64,000 nucleotides of DNA from an uncultured Roseateles sp. (GTDB taxonomy: Bacteria > Pseudomonadota > Gammaproteobacteria > Burkholderiales > Burkholderiaceae_C): contig NZ_CAJYPS010000024.1 of assembly GCF_913777145.1 (NCBI RefSeq), forward strand, positions 246,570 to 310,569. The letters run 5' to 3'. The position numbers and the translations under genes are program-made. This document shows positions 25,955-35,382 of the stretch, one piece after another; within the stretch, counting starts at the first letter, position 1; each line of letters opens with the position of its first letter. The notes under the pieces are model-generated. The model was not told the origin of the DNA. It saw only the letters and a program-made list of their open reading frames with translations, and did no database searches.

Positions 25955-26656
25955 ATGCCCGGCTATGAAGTCAAGGTCCAGACCCTCCCGATCGAGGGCG
26001 CGGCGGACCTGCAGATACGCTCCCTGCGGGACCACCAGCAATACGCCGACCCGGCCGGCGCCGCCGAGGCGCTGGGCATCTCATCGGCGCAGTGGCCGCT
26101 GTTCGGCCAGGTCTGGCCCTCGGGCCTGCAACTGGCCGCCGCGATGGCGATGAGGCCCATGCTGGCGGGCGAGAGCATCCTGGAGATCGGCTGCGGCCTG
26201 GCGCTGGCCAGCCTGGTGTGCCACCGGCGCGGCTCGCTGGTCACGGCCAGCGACATCCACCCGCTGGCCGGCGCCTTCCTGCTGGAGAACCTGAAGCTCA
26301 ACGAGCTGTCGCCCATGCGCTACTGCAATGGCAACTGGAGCGAGGACGCTGCCGACGCGCCGGAGGGCGCGCCGCGGGTGCAGGGGCGTTTCGACCTCAT
26401 CATCGGCAGCGACGTGCTGTACGAACGCGACGACGGCGGCGCGCTGGCGGCCTTCATCCAGCGCCATGCGCTGCCGGCCTGCGAGGTCTGGATCGTGGAC
26501 CCCAACCGCGGCAATCGCCCGGCCTTCACCCGCGCGCTGGCGGCGCTGGGCTTTGGCTGTGAGGAGACGCTGCTGGACGGCGGCGGCTACCGCGGCCGGC
26601 TGATGCGCTTCGGTCGCCCCGCGCCCGGCGCTCCTGCCTACACTGCGGCGCCATGA
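25955..26656 (+). CDS. Class I SAM-dependent methyltransferase (METTL21/protein-lysine type)
   Basis: A 233-residue methyltransferase: motif I ILEIGCGLALASLV, an acidic residue in SDIHPLAG, then FDLIIGSDVLYERDD (the D-V-L-Y motif of the methyltransferase-16 family). Members methylate protein lysines in eukaryotes; the bacterial targets are unknown. ATG 25955 has ACGGAG upstream. Its stop overlaps the glutathione transferase start as ATGA, so the two genes are coupled. Confidence 0.85.
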   Translation: MPGYEVKVQTLPIEGAADLQIRSLRDHQQYADPAGAAEALGISSAQWPLFGQVWPSGLQLAAAMAMRPMLAGESILEIGCGLALASLVCHRRGSLVTASDIHPLAGAFLLENLKLNELSPMRYCNGNWSEDAADAPEGAPRVQGRFDLIIGSDVLYERDDGGALAAFIQRHALPACEVWIVDPNRGNRPAFTRALAALGFGCEETLLDGGGYRGRLMRFGRPAPGAPAYTAAP

Positions 26657-27321
26657 TCACCGTCCACCACCTGAACAACTCCCGCTCGCAGCGCGTGCTG
26701 TGGCTGCTCGAAGAGCTGGGCCTGCCCTACGAGATCAAGCACTACCAGCGCGATGCGACCACCTCGCTGGCGCCGCCCGAACTGCGCGCGGTGCACCCGC
26801 TGGGCAAGAGCCCGGTGATCACCGACCAGGGCCTCACGGTGGCCGAGAGCGGCGCCATCATCGAGTACCTGGTGGAGCGCCACGGCCAGGGCCGGCTCAA
26901 GCCCGCGGGGGAGCAGGACCTGCTGAACTACCGCTACTACCTGCACTTCGCCGAAGGCTCGGCGATGCCGCCGCTGCTGATGAAGCTGGTGTTCAACCGC
27001 ATCAAGCGCGCGCCCATGCCCTTCTTCGTGAAGCCCATTGCCAAGGGCATTGCCAACAAGGTGCTGGGCGGCTTCGTGCAGCCCAACATCGACGCGCAGC
27101 TCAAGTTCCTGGAGAGAGAGCTGAGCGCCCGCCCCTGGTTCGCCGGCGCCGAGTTCTCGGCCGCCGACGTGCAGATGAGCTTCCCGCTGGAAGCCGCCGC
27201 GGCCCGCGGCGGCGCGACGGACGGCTACCCCAAGATCAAGGACTTCCTCGCCCGCATCCATGCGCGGCCAGCCTACCAGCGGGCGCTGGAGCGGGGCGGG
27301 CCGTATCAGTTGCTGGGTTGA
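26653..27321 (+). CDS. Glutathione S-transferase family protein
   Basis: A 222-residue GST. The N-terminal thioredoxin-like domain has MITVHHLNNSRSQRVLWLLEELG with Ser10/Ser12 as the glutathione-activating candidates, the cis-Pro loop GKSPVI and the AESGAIIEYL glutathione gamma-glutamyl site. The helical C-terminal domain follows. The start overlaps the methyltransferase stop by four bases. The electrophilic substrate is unknown. Confidence 0.92.
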   Translation: MITVHHLNNSRSQRVLWLLEELGLPYEIKHYQRDATTSLAPPELRAVHPLGKSPVITDQGLTVAESGAIIEYLVERHGQGRLKPAGEQDLLNYRYYLHFAEGSAMPPLLMKLVFNRIKRAPMPFFVKPIAKGIANKVLGGFVQPNIDAQLKFLERELSARPWFAGAEFSAADVQMSFPLEAAAARGGATDGYPKIKDFLARIHARPAYQRALERGGPYQLLG

Positions 27322-27336
27322 ACACGCGCTGAATGT

Positions 27337-27909
27337 TCAGCCACCCGTGCACCATTGCTGCTCACAGGGCACGCCGTCATGGTCGCCGTCCATCTGCGTT
27401 CCGGGGCAGTGATTGATGAACCAGGTGGCCTCGGCGCACGAGGTCATCTGGGAGCAGTGCGTGCGGCCATCACAGCGGTAGGGCGACGCGCCCGGTGTTG
27501 CGTCGGGCAGGGCGGGTGAGATGGTCGGAGGCAAGCGCTCGAGATCCATCCGGTGGCTGGCCCGCCGGTAGTGTTGCCAGGCCCACTGGCCCAACACCAG
27601 CAGCAGCACCAGAACCAGCAGACCGCCTAGCAACCTCGGCACATACACACCGCCGGCCCGGGCTGCGCACCGGCGCTGTGGTGGCTGCGCCGAGACGCCC
27701 ACGGCCAGCCGCGTCACCTTGGTAGCCTGGACCCGCCCATCGGCGCCACGGGCCAGCTCATAGCTGAGGGTCTCACCCTGCAAAGGCCGCGAGCCATCGC
27801 GCGGAAAGGCACTGATGTGGACGAACAGCTCGGCACCACCCTGCGTTGGCGCTATGAAGCCGAAACCGCGATCGTCGTGCCAGGTGCGCAAGATGCCCTG
27901 TGCTCTCAT
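27337..27909 (-). CDS. Cold-shock domain protein with membrane segment and Excalibur domain
   Basis: A 190-residue fusion. Residues 1-70 are a cold-shock domain with RNP1-like RGFGFI and RNP2-like LFVHISAF. A hydrophobic helix at about 90-112 follows, and residues 140-190 form an Excalibur domain (YRCDGRTHCSQM, then DGDHDGVPCEQQWC, a calcium-binding-loop-like D-x-D-x-D-G-x-x-C-E). This would place a nucleic-acid-binding domain and a cysteine-rich, possibly extracytoplasmic, domain on opposite sides of the membrane. It is convergent with the GST gene. Confidence 0.85.
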   Translation of the reverse strand: MRAQGILRTWHDDRGFGFIAPTQGGAELFVHISAFPRDGSRPLQGETLSYELARGADGRVQATKVTRLAVGVSAQPPQRRCAARAGGVYVPRLLGGLLVLVLLLVLGQWAWQHYRRASHRMDLERLPPTISPALPDATPGASPYRCDGRTHCSQMTSCAEATWFINHCPGTQMDGDHDGVPCEQQWCTGG

Positions 27910-27959
27910 GCTTGTCCTCCCCGGACGGACATGTTAGCCAGAGCCGATCTCGCGAGCGC

Positions 27960-29996
27960 TCAGTCGCCGGACCGGGCCCCATGCAATGCGCCGCCCGCCG
28001 ACACCGGACGGCTGCGGTAGAACCGCACCGGCTCCGCCTTGAGCTCGGCCTTCAGCTGCTTGAGCACATGCTTCTGCATCGCGCCCACCACATGCATCTC
28101 GCAGGGCTTGCAGTCGAAGCGCAGCGTGAAGCAGTCGTCGCCATGCTGCAGCGTCAGCGGCTCGGCGCGCACCGTGCCCTGCACGCCGGTCACGCCCTTG
28201 GCCTGCTTGGGGCACAGGCTCAAGGACCAGCGCACGCAATGCTTGGTGATCATCAGCGACACCTCACCCAGCTCTTCGTGGCTCTCATACGCCGCAGCGA
28301 TGAGCTTGACGCCATGGCGGGCGTAGAACTGCGCGGCCTTGTCGTTGTAGACATTGGCCAGATAGCTCAGCGTGTCTTCGGGGTAGGGCACGGGCGGCGC
28401 CACCGGCGCGTGGCGCGGCAGGCGCTCGAAGGCGGCGGCACGCGCGGCCTCCAGCGCGGCCAGGCCGTCGCGGCGCAGTGCATTGAGCCGGGCCAGCGGC
28501 AGGAACAGCGGCTGGCCGCGCATCGCCAGGCGCACGCGGCGGGCCTCGAACGCGGTGTCGCCCAGACGGCTCAGCGCCTCCTTCATCTGCGCCTCGGCCT
28601 GGCGGGCGTCGCGCGCCGGTTCGTGCGCGTGCGCCAGCTGCACCGCAGCCTTGATGCCGCGCTCGTCCTTCAGCGTCAGCTCGAAGCCGTCGGCCACCTG
28701 GGCCAGCGTCAGGTCCACCGCGATGCGACGCTCGCTGCTGGGCCTGGCCAGCAGGCGCTCCCAGGCCATGTCGCGGTTGCGGCTGATGGCGGTGCCGGGG
28801 AGAAGGTCCTTGAGGTCGCTGAACGCCTGGCCCTTGGACAGGTTGGGCGTGATGCGCCAGCGCGTGCCGACCTGCTGGCCCCCCGGCGCATCGAGCGGCT
28901 CGGCCACATTGACCGGCACGCCCTGCAGCTCGCCCTGGCGGTCCCACCAGGTCAGCGCATCACCGTTGTTGACCACCCGCGTGGCGTCGCCGGTGTCGAG
29001 GTCGAAGTCCTCGGGGCCCACCCGGCACACCTCGCCCAGCGGCATGCCGGCATGCTTGGGGCTGTCGAAGGCGCCGATGTCGATCTTGCGGCCGTTCACG
29101 AAGTAGTCGGTGCCACCGCGGTTGAAGGCTTGCTCGGGCTCGGGCGTGAAGCTGTAGCGGCAGCGGCCGTCGCTGCTGGCCGCCAGCTCGGGGCGGCGCT
29201 CGAACAGCGTGTCCAGCAGCGTGCGGTAGTGGGCGGTGACGTTCTTGACCGTGGCCATGTCCTTGTAGCGGCCCTCGATCTTGAAGCTGCGTATGCCGGC
29301 GTCGATCAGCGCCTCCAGGTTGGCGCTCTGGTCGTTGTCCTTGAGGCTGAGCACATGCTTGTCATGCGCCACGATGCGGCCGGCGCCGTCCGTCACGGTG
29401 AAGGGCTGGCGGCATTCCTGGCTGCAGGAGCCGCGGTTGGCGCTGCGGCCGGTCATCGCATGGCTGATGTAGCACTGGCCGCTGTAGGCCACGCACAGCG
29501 CGCCGTGCACGAAGAACTCCAGGTGCGCGCGCTGCACCTGGGCCTTGATCGCGCGGATCTGGCCCAGGTCCAGCTCGCGGGCCAGCACCATCTGCGAGAA
29601 GCCCACGTCCTGCAGAAAGCGCGCCTTCTCGGGCGTGCGGATGTCGGTCTGGGTGCTGGCATGCAGTTGCAGCGGCGGCAGGTCCAGCTCCAGCAGACCC
29701 ATGTCCTGCACGATCAGCGCATCCACGCCGGCATCGAACAGCTGCCAGGCGAGCGCGCGGGCCCCCTCCAGCTCGTCGTCGCGCAGTATGGTGTTGAGCG
29801 TCACGAAGATGCGCGCATGCCAGCGGTGGGCTTCAGCCACCAGGCGGGCGATGTCGGCCACCGGGTTGCCGGCCTTGTCGCGCGCACCAAAGCCGGGTCC
29901 GCCGATGTAGACCGCATCGGCGCCGTGGCGAAGGGCTTCGATGCCGATGTCGGCATCCCGGGCGGGGGCGAGCAATTCGATGCGGCGACGTTCCAT
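27960..29996 (-). CDS. rlhA: U32-family 23S rRNA C2501 hydroxylation protein RlhA
   Basis: A 678-residue U32 'peptidase', length and layout like E. coli RlhA (YdcP), which makes 5-hydroxycytidine at position 2501 of 23S rRNA. The N-terminal barrel has ELLAPA, ADAVYIGG and VDALIVQDMG. The conserved cysteine cluster of the family lies at about residues 168-200 (GALCVAYSGQCY...GSCSQECRQ), and FKIEGRYK follows. The C-terminal half ends in a cysteine-containing segment (KHCVRWSLSLCPKQ). TrhP, which acts on tRNA, is the shorter relative; length favours RlhA. Confidence 0.85.
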   Translation of the reverse strand: MERRRIELLAPARDADIGIEALRHGADAVYIGGPGFGARDKAGNPVADIARLVAEAHRWHARIFVTLNTILRDDELEGARALAWQLFDAGVDALIVQDMGLLELDLPPLQLHASTQTDIRTPEKARFLQDVGFSQMVLARELDLGQIRAIKAQVQRAHLEFFVHGALCVAYSGQCYISHAMTGRSANRGSCSQECRQPFTVTDGAGRIVAHDKHVLSLKDNDQSANLEALIDAGIRSFKIEGRYKDMATVKNVTAHYRTLLDTLFERRPELAASSDGRCRYSFTPEPEQAFNRGGTDYFVNGRKIDIGAFDSPKHAGMPLGEVCRVGPEDFDLDTGDATRVVNNGDALTWWDRQGELQGVPVNVAEPLDAPGGQQVGTRWRITPNLSKGQAFSDLKDLLPGTAISRNRDMAWERLLARPSSERRIAVDLTLAQVADGFELTLKDERGIKAAVQLAHAHEPARDARQAEAQMKEALSRLGDTAFEARRVRLAMRGQPLFLPLARLNALRRDGLAALEAARAAAFERLPRHAPVAPPVPYPEDTLSYLANVYNDKAAQFYARHGVKLIAAAYESHEELGEVSLMITKHCVRWSLSLCPKQAKGVTGVQGTVRAEPLTLQHGDDCFTLRFDCKPCEMHVVGAMQKHVLKQLKAELKAEPVRFYRSRPVSAGGALHGARSGD

Positions 29997-30213
29997 GTCG
30001 GAATTCTAGGAAGCGCGGCCGGCCGGCGGCCCGACGCCCGGGCAGCTACGCGGCTGCACCGGCCGTGGCGGATCCGCTGCACCGCGATGTCGTCAAGGCA
30101 GGCTGGTCCCACGAAGAAGGGCCAGCGCTGACGCGCATCAACCCGGCGGCGACCATGGACTGCTAACCTGACCCTTCGACGCTGGCAGGTCACCGGCGCG
30201 CTAGGGAGTACGC

Positions 30214-32133
30214 ATGAAGACATGGCTGGAGCGTCAGAGCATTCGCACCAAGCTGGCGTGCATAGGCGGCGTGGCCGCGGTGCTGGCGCTGATTCCCACC
30301 GGCCTGTTCATGGCCAAGGCCTGGCAGGCCCATGAGCAGCTGGTGGCAGAAGCGCAGGCCACGCCGCTGGCGGACCAGGTGCTGCAACTGGCCCGCCTGA
30401 CGGCCCAGCACCGCGGCCTGGCCAACAGCGCCCTGAACGGCGACGCGGCAGCCCAGGCCAAGCGTGCCGCGGTCTGGACCGAGCTGCAGGCGCTGCAGAA
30501 ACCGCTGGATGCTCAACTGCCCGAGCTGCCCTCGGACCGCCTGCGCCAGGGCCTGCGCGACTACTGGCGCGACATGGGGCAACTGGTTGGCGCGGTGCAG
30601 TCCGCCAGCCTGCCCGCCCCCGAGAGCTTCAAGCAGCACACAGCGCTGGTCGACGCACTGCTGGGCTGGGTCTACCAGCTCAGCATCGAATCCCAGCTGG
30701 TGCTGCACCCGCTGGCGGACGGCTATTTCCTGCAGGACGCCGCGCTCAACCACCTGCCGCTGTCGGCCGAGCTGCTGGGCCGACTGCGCGGCGCCGGCAT
30801 GGGCCTGCTGGCCAAGGGTGAGCTGCAGCCGGTGGACCGGCAACGCCTGAGCGTGCTGCTGGAGCGCACCAGCAGCAGCTACGAGCTGGCGCGCCGGGCG
30901 TTCGCGCAGGTGGACCCGGCGCTGACCCGCAGCGGCCCGCTGGCCGAGCTGGACCGGCGCGCCCAGGAGCAGCTGGCCGCGGTGCGCGCGCTGCTGGCCC
31001 AGACCGATGCGATCGCGCCCGCCGCCTGGTGGGCCACGCTGACCGGCGCGGTCGACGCGCAATACGCGCTGGGCGCGGCGGCCACGCAGGCGCTGCAGCA
31101 GGACATCGACGGCCTGCTGCGCGCGGACCGCCACACCATGGCCTGGGGCCTCAGCGCCATCGTGCTGCTGGCGCTGGGCGGCGTGGCGCTGCTGTGGACC
31201 GTGGCCCAGCAGACCGCAGCCTCCATGCACCGGGCGCTGGCGCTGGCCCGCACCGTGGCCGAGGGCGACCTGGTGATACGCAGCGCCGCGGTGGACGAGC
31301 GCTCGCGCGACGAGGGCGCGCGCGTGACGCTGGCGCTGCAGGACATGGCGATCCAGCTGGGCCGCGTGGTGCAGACGGTGCGCGGCAATGCCGACCAGGT
31401 GGCCACCGCCAGCAGCGAGATCGCGCACGGCAATGCCGATCTGTCGGCCCGCACCGAAACCCAGGCCAGCGCGCTGCAGCAGACCGCCGCGTCCATGGAC
31501 CTGCTGCGCCAGACCATCGCGCAGGGGGCGGACAACGCGCGCCTGGCCAGCGAGCTGGCGTCGGATGCCCGCGGCCAGGCCCAGCAGGGCGGTGGCGCGG
31601 TCGCGGAGCTGGCCGGCACCATGCAGCAGATCCAGGCCAGCTCCCAGCGCATCGCCGAGATCATCGGCACCATAGACAGCATCGCGTTCCAGACCAACAT
31701 CCTGGCGCTGAATGCGGCTGTGGAGGCTGCGCGCGCCGGCGAGCAGGGCCGCGGCTTCGCGGTGGTCGCCAGCGAGGTGCGCGCGCTGGCCCAGCGCTCC
31801 GGCACGGCCGCCCAGGAGATCCGCTCCCTGATAGGCGCCAGCGTGGAGCGCATCGCACTGGGCAGCCGGCAGAGCGAGACCTCGGCAGCCGCCATCCAGC
31901 AGCTGGTGGCCTCGGTCGCGCGCGTGGATCAGCTGATCCAGGAGGTCAGCGAGCTGTCGCGCCAGCAGAACCTGAGCGTCGGCGAGATCGGCGAGGCCAT
32001 ACGCCAGATGGACGGCGTCACGCAGCAGAACGCCGCGCTGGTGGAGGAGAGCGCCGCCGCCGCCGAGAGCCTCAAGCGCCAGGCGGCCGCGCTGCAGCAG
32101 ACCGTAGCGGTGTTCCGCACGCAGGCGGGCTGA
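30214..32133 (+). CDS. Methyl-accepting chemotaxis protein
   Basis: A 639-residue chemoreceptor. Transmembrane helix 1 is at about residues 11-35 and helix 2 at about 308-330, with a long periplasmic, mostly helical sensor between them. A HAMP linker follows, then the signalling domain with the conserved hairpin (IAFQTNILALNAAVEAARAG, about residues 490-510). AGGGAG precedes the ATG. It is convergent with a diguanylate cyclase. The ligand is unknown, and no che genes lie nearby. Confidence 0.93.
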   Translation: MKTWLERQSIRTKLACIGGVAAVLALIPTGLFMAKAWQAHEQLVAEAQATPLADQVLQLARLTAQHRGLANSALNGDAAAQAKRAAVWTELQALQKPLDAQLPELPSDRLRQGLRDYWRDMGQLVGAVQSASLPAPESFKQHTALVDALLGWVYQLSIESQLVLHPLADGYFLQDAALNHLPLSAELLGRLRGAGMGLLAKGELQPVDRQRLSVLLERTSSSYELARRAFAQVDPALTRSGPLAELDRRAQEQLAAVRALLAQTDAIAPAAWWATLTGAVDAQYALGAAATQALQQDIDGLLRADRHTMAWGLSAIVLLALGGVALLWTVAQQTAASMHRALALARTVAEGDLVIRSAAVDERSRDEGARVTLALQDMAIQLGRVVQTVRGNADQVATASSEIAHGNADLSARTETQASALQQTAASMDLLRQTIAQGADNARLASELASDARGQAQQGGGAVAELAGTMQQIQASSQRIAEIIGTIDSIAFQTNILALNAAVEAARAGEQGRGFAVVASEVRALAQRSGTAAQEIRSLIGASVERIALGSRQSETSAAAIQQLVASVARVDQLIQEVSELSRQQNLSVGEIGEAIRQMDGVTQQNAALVEESAAAAESLKRQAAALQQTVAVFRTQAG

Positions 32134-32135
32134 GC

Positions 32136-35100
32136 TCAGGCCGTGCTGAACAGGTCCGCGCTGCGCCTCACCGTCAGCCGGCTCTCGCGGCACCAGGCAC
32201 TCAGGTCGGCCGGCGCCTCGCGCGGCGACAGGCCGTGGGCCTGCACCGCGCCCACGAAGCCGTTGCGGCCCTGGGCCTTGGCCGCGTAGAGCGCCGAGTC
32301 CGCCAGCGACAGGCTGGCGCGCCAGTCCCACAGCCGCGGGTGGGCCGGGTCCAGCGGGAAGGCGGCAAAGCCCAGCGACACGCTCACGCACACGGTCTCG
32401 CCGGGCGCGATCTCGAAGGGCTGGTCGTGCACCGCGGCGCAGACGCGCCGGGCCAGCTCGGCCGCATCGGCGCGCTCGGTCTCGCGCACCAGCACCAGCA
32501 GCTCCTCGCCGCCCCAGCGCACCAGCGAATCGGTCTCGCGGAACACGCCGCGCAGGCGCTGGGCCAGCTGCACCAGCACCGCATCCCCGGCCGCATGGCC
32601 GTGCACATCGTTCACCCGCTTGAAGTGGTCCAGGTCCAGCAGCATCAGCAGCAGGTCGCTGTCGGGGCCGGGCGGGCTGCCGTCCTGGGTCTCGAAGCGA
32701 CGCAGACACAGGCGCAGGTCGTCCTCCAGACGCAGCTCCAGGTAGCGGCGGTTGCGCAGCCCGGTCAGCGCATCGGTGAGGCTGAGCTCGCGCAGCTCGG
32801 CGGTGCGCTCGTCCACCAGCCGCTGCAGCGCGGCCTCACGCTGACGCAACCAGCGCGTGCGCCAGTTCACCCAGCCCCAGATGGCCAGCAGCCCCAGCAG
32901 CCCCGCGGCCAGGCGCGCCCACAGCGTCTCCCACCAGGCGGGCAGCAGTTGGATGGGCAGGGACAGCTGACGCTCACCCCACAGCGCCGGATGGGCCGAG
33001 GCCCGCACCTGCAGCTGGTAGTGACCGGGGCGCAGCGGACCGAAGCTGGGGTTGCGCGCGCCGGCGTCCACCGTGGTCCAGTCGCTGTCCAGGCCCAGCA
33101 GGCGGTACTGGTAGCGCAGGCGCTGCGGGTCGGCATAGTCCAGCGCGGCGAATTCCACGCTGAGGCTGCGCGCGCCGGCCGGCAGCTCCAGGCCCCGGGT
33201 GGCGTCAAGGGTCTGCGACGGCAGGCGCTGGCCGTTCACGCGCAGGCTGCTGAGCACCAGCGGCGGGTTGCTGGCCTGCGGCACATAGGCCTCGGGCCGC
33301 ACGCGCAGCAGGCCGCGGCTGCCGCCGAACAGCAGCGCACCGTCGGGCAGCCGGGTGCTGGCGAAGAACCAGTAGCTGCCGAAGGCCGCGCCCTCGGCGC
33401 TGCCGAAACTGTCCACCCGCCGGGCATGCGGGTCATAGACATGGAGCTGGCTCCAGATGCGGCCCTGGGCGTCCTCGTGCAGGTTGCCGCCATACACGCC
33501 CTCCAGGCCCAGACGCTCGCCGACACGGTCGAAGCGCGCACGGCCCTGGTCGTCCCAGCCGATCAGGTGGTGCAGACCGCTGACCGGCGTGTCCACCCAC
33601 AGCGTGCCATCCCGCCCCCACAGCAGGCCCAGCACCACCGGGCTGCCCAGCGTGGCACCCGGTGCCTGGGGCACGAGGTCCAGCCCGCCCTCACGCCAGC
33701 GAAACAGCCCCTGCTGGCCGCCCACCCACAGCGCACCGCTGCGCGGCTCCAGCGTCAGCGCGTAGACGCCGCCATGCAGCGGCCGCCCGCCGGCCAGGCC
33801 CACGCGCTCCAGCCGCGGCGCATCGGGCGTGGGCAGGCGGTACAGACCCTCCTGCATGCCCAGCCACAGGCTGCCGTCCACGCCGAACAGCAGGCGCTGC
33901 GCCCGCCCGCCGTCCAGCGGCCAGTCGCGCAGCAACCGGCCATCGGGCCGGCGGTGCTCCAGGCGGCCGGCTGCGGCCAGCCAGACGCTGCCATCCAGCG
34001 CCTGAGCCAGCTGCTCGACCACGCTGTGGCGCTCGCGCGCCCAGCGGCCCAGCGTCGCGAGCTGCTGGCCGGGCCGGCCATCCAGCCTCACCACGTCGCC
34101 CGCCTGCGTGGGCGCCAGCACCTCGCCGTTGTCCAGCGTCAGTAGCGCGCGCACATCGGCGTCCGCCAGCGGGCTGCTCGGGTCCACGTCGGGGCCGCGC
34201 ACCGCCAGCGCGCGGTGGAACAGATGGCGCTGCACGCCCAGGCCGTAGCCGCTGACCCACATCGCGCCGCTGCGGTCGCGCAGCAGCGCGCTGATGTCGT
34301 TGCCGGCCAGGCCGGTGAGGCGCCGCGGATCGTGGCGCAGGCGCTGCTCGATGGCACCGGTGGCCGCATCCACCCACAGCAGGCCACGCTTGGTGCCCAC
34401 CCACAGCCGGCCATCGGCCGCCTCGGCCAGCGCCTGCACGGGCGTCTGCAGGTCCTGCACCCAACGCAGCCGGCCCTGCTCCACCACGCCCAGCTGCCCG
34501 CCCTGCGTACCCACCCAGATCCGGCCGTCGCGGGCCTGGGTCAAGGCCAGCACGGCGGCCAGCTCGCTGCCGGCCGGCAGCGCCAGCGTCTCGCAGGCCT
34601 GGGCGCTGCAGCGGGCCAGGCCGCGCCAGTGCCCCACCCACAGCGCGCCATCGCGAGCCGGCAGCAGCGCCAGCACGCGCTGCTCGGCCTCGCCCTGCAC
34701 CTGCAGCGGCCGGCTCTCGAAGCGCTGCGCGGCCGGCTGGTAGCGCCACAGCCCGCGGCCCAGCGTGCCGACCCAGATCGCACCATCTCCGGCCTCGGCC
34801 AGCGCGCGTATGGGGGCGCGCAGCGCCTCACTCCCGGCGAGGGCGTCATGGCTGATGACGCGATCCTGCGCGGGGTCATAGACCTTGAGGCCCAGGAATT
34901 CCGTGCCTATCCACATGCGGCCGTCGCGCGCCGGCGCGAGCGCGCGCACCCAGCCCAGGTTGCGCTGCGTGCTGGTCTCGCCGGCCAGCTCGATGGGACG
35001 CAGGCGGTAGCCGTCATAGCGCGTCAGGCCCTTGCTGGTGGCAATCCACAGAAAGCCCGCACCATCCTGGGACAGCATGGGCACGCTGTTCTCCGGCACG

Positions 35101-35222
35101 GGCACGCTGCGGAACTGCACCTCCAGCGGACCGGCACCGGGCTCCGGCGACGGCGCAGCCCGGGCGGTGGCCACCCCCAGCAGCAACAGCCCGGCGGCCA
35201 GCCCTCGCATCAGAAATTGCAT
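32136..35222 (-). CDS. Beta-propeller sensor diguanylate cyclase
   Basis: A 1028-residue protein with a signal peptide (about 1-22). Many two-component-regulator propeller repeats follow up to about residue 620 (LWIATSKGLTRYDG, MWIGTEF, LWVGTKRGLLW and others). Then come a Y_Y_Y-type domain (RYQYRLLGLDSDWTTVD, about 700-745), one transmembrane helix near 765-785 and a C-terminal GGDEF domain with active-site GGEEL near 903. It should sense a periplasmic signal and make cyclic-di-GMP in the cytoplasm. I start it at ATG 35222, at the signal peptide. It is divergent from a membrane-anchored receiver gene. Confidence 0.92.
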   Translation of the reverse strand: MQFLMRGLAAGLLLLGVATARAAPSPEPGAGPLEVQFRSVPVPENSVPMLSQDGAGFLWIATSKGLTRYDGYRLRPIELAGETSTQRNLGWVRALAPARDGRMWIGTEFLGLKVYDPAQDRVISHDALAGSEALRAPIRALAEAGDGAIWVGTLGRGLWRYQPAAQRFESRPLQVQGEAEQRVLALLPARDGALWVGHWRGLARCSAQACETLALPAGSELAAVLALTQARDGRIWVGTQGGQLGVVEQGRLRWVQDLQTPVQALAEAADGRLWVGTKRGLLWVDAATGAIEQRLRHDPRRLTGLAGNDISALLRDRSGAMWVSGYGLGVQRHLFHRALAVRGPDVDPSSPLADADVRALLTLDNGEVLAPTQAGDVVRLDGRPGQQLATLGRWARERHSVVEQLAQALDGSVWLAAAGRLEHRRPDGRLLRDWPLDGGRAQRLLFGVDGSLWLGMQEGLYRLPTPDAPRLERVGLAGGRPLHGGVYALTLEPRSGALWVGGQQGLFRWREGGLDLVPQAPGATLGSPVVLGLLWGRDGTLWVDTPVSGLHHLIGWDDQGRARFDRVGERLGLEGVYGGNLHEDAQGRIWSQLHVYDPHARRVDSFGSAEGAAFGSYWFFASTRLPDGALLFGGSRGLLRVRPEAYVPQASNPPLVLSSLRVNGQRLPSQTLDATRGLELPAGARSLSVEFAALDYADPQRLRYQYRLLGLDSDWTTVDAGARNPSFGPLRPGHYQLQVRASAHPALWGERQLSLPIQLLPAWWETLWARLAAGLLGLLAIWGWVNWRTRWLRQREAALQRLVDERTAELRELSLTDALTGLRNRRYLELRLEDDLRLCLRRFETQDGSPPGPDSDLLLMLLDLDHFKRVNDVHGHAAGDAVLVQLAQRLRGVFRETDSLVRWGGEELLVLVRETERADAAELARRVCAAVHDQPFEIAPGETVCVSVSLGFAAFPLDPAHPRLWDWRASLSLADSALYAAKAQGRNGFVGAVQAHGLSPREAPADLSAWCRESRLTVRRSADLFSTA

Positions 35223-35382
35223 GGCCCGGATACTAATGGGCGGCGCTTTCAGCCCGCCCCGGCGACCTGTGCAGTTCTGCCGGCTTGCGGCCGGCACTGC
35301 ATCCGGGGGCCCGCCGGGCGATCTCGGGGGCCATGAGCAGCGCCGCGATGGTAGGCTGATCGACTCACACAAGAGGCTGGAG

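Noticed and set aside
27900..30131. 743-codon plus-strand open frame opposite rlhA
   Set aside because: RlhA has the full U32 motif set, and this frame shows none.
31029..34145. Plus-strand 1038-codon frame opposite the cyclase and overlapping the chemoreceptor
   Set aside because: It spans two genes that have clear domains, with no start signal or family sign of its own.
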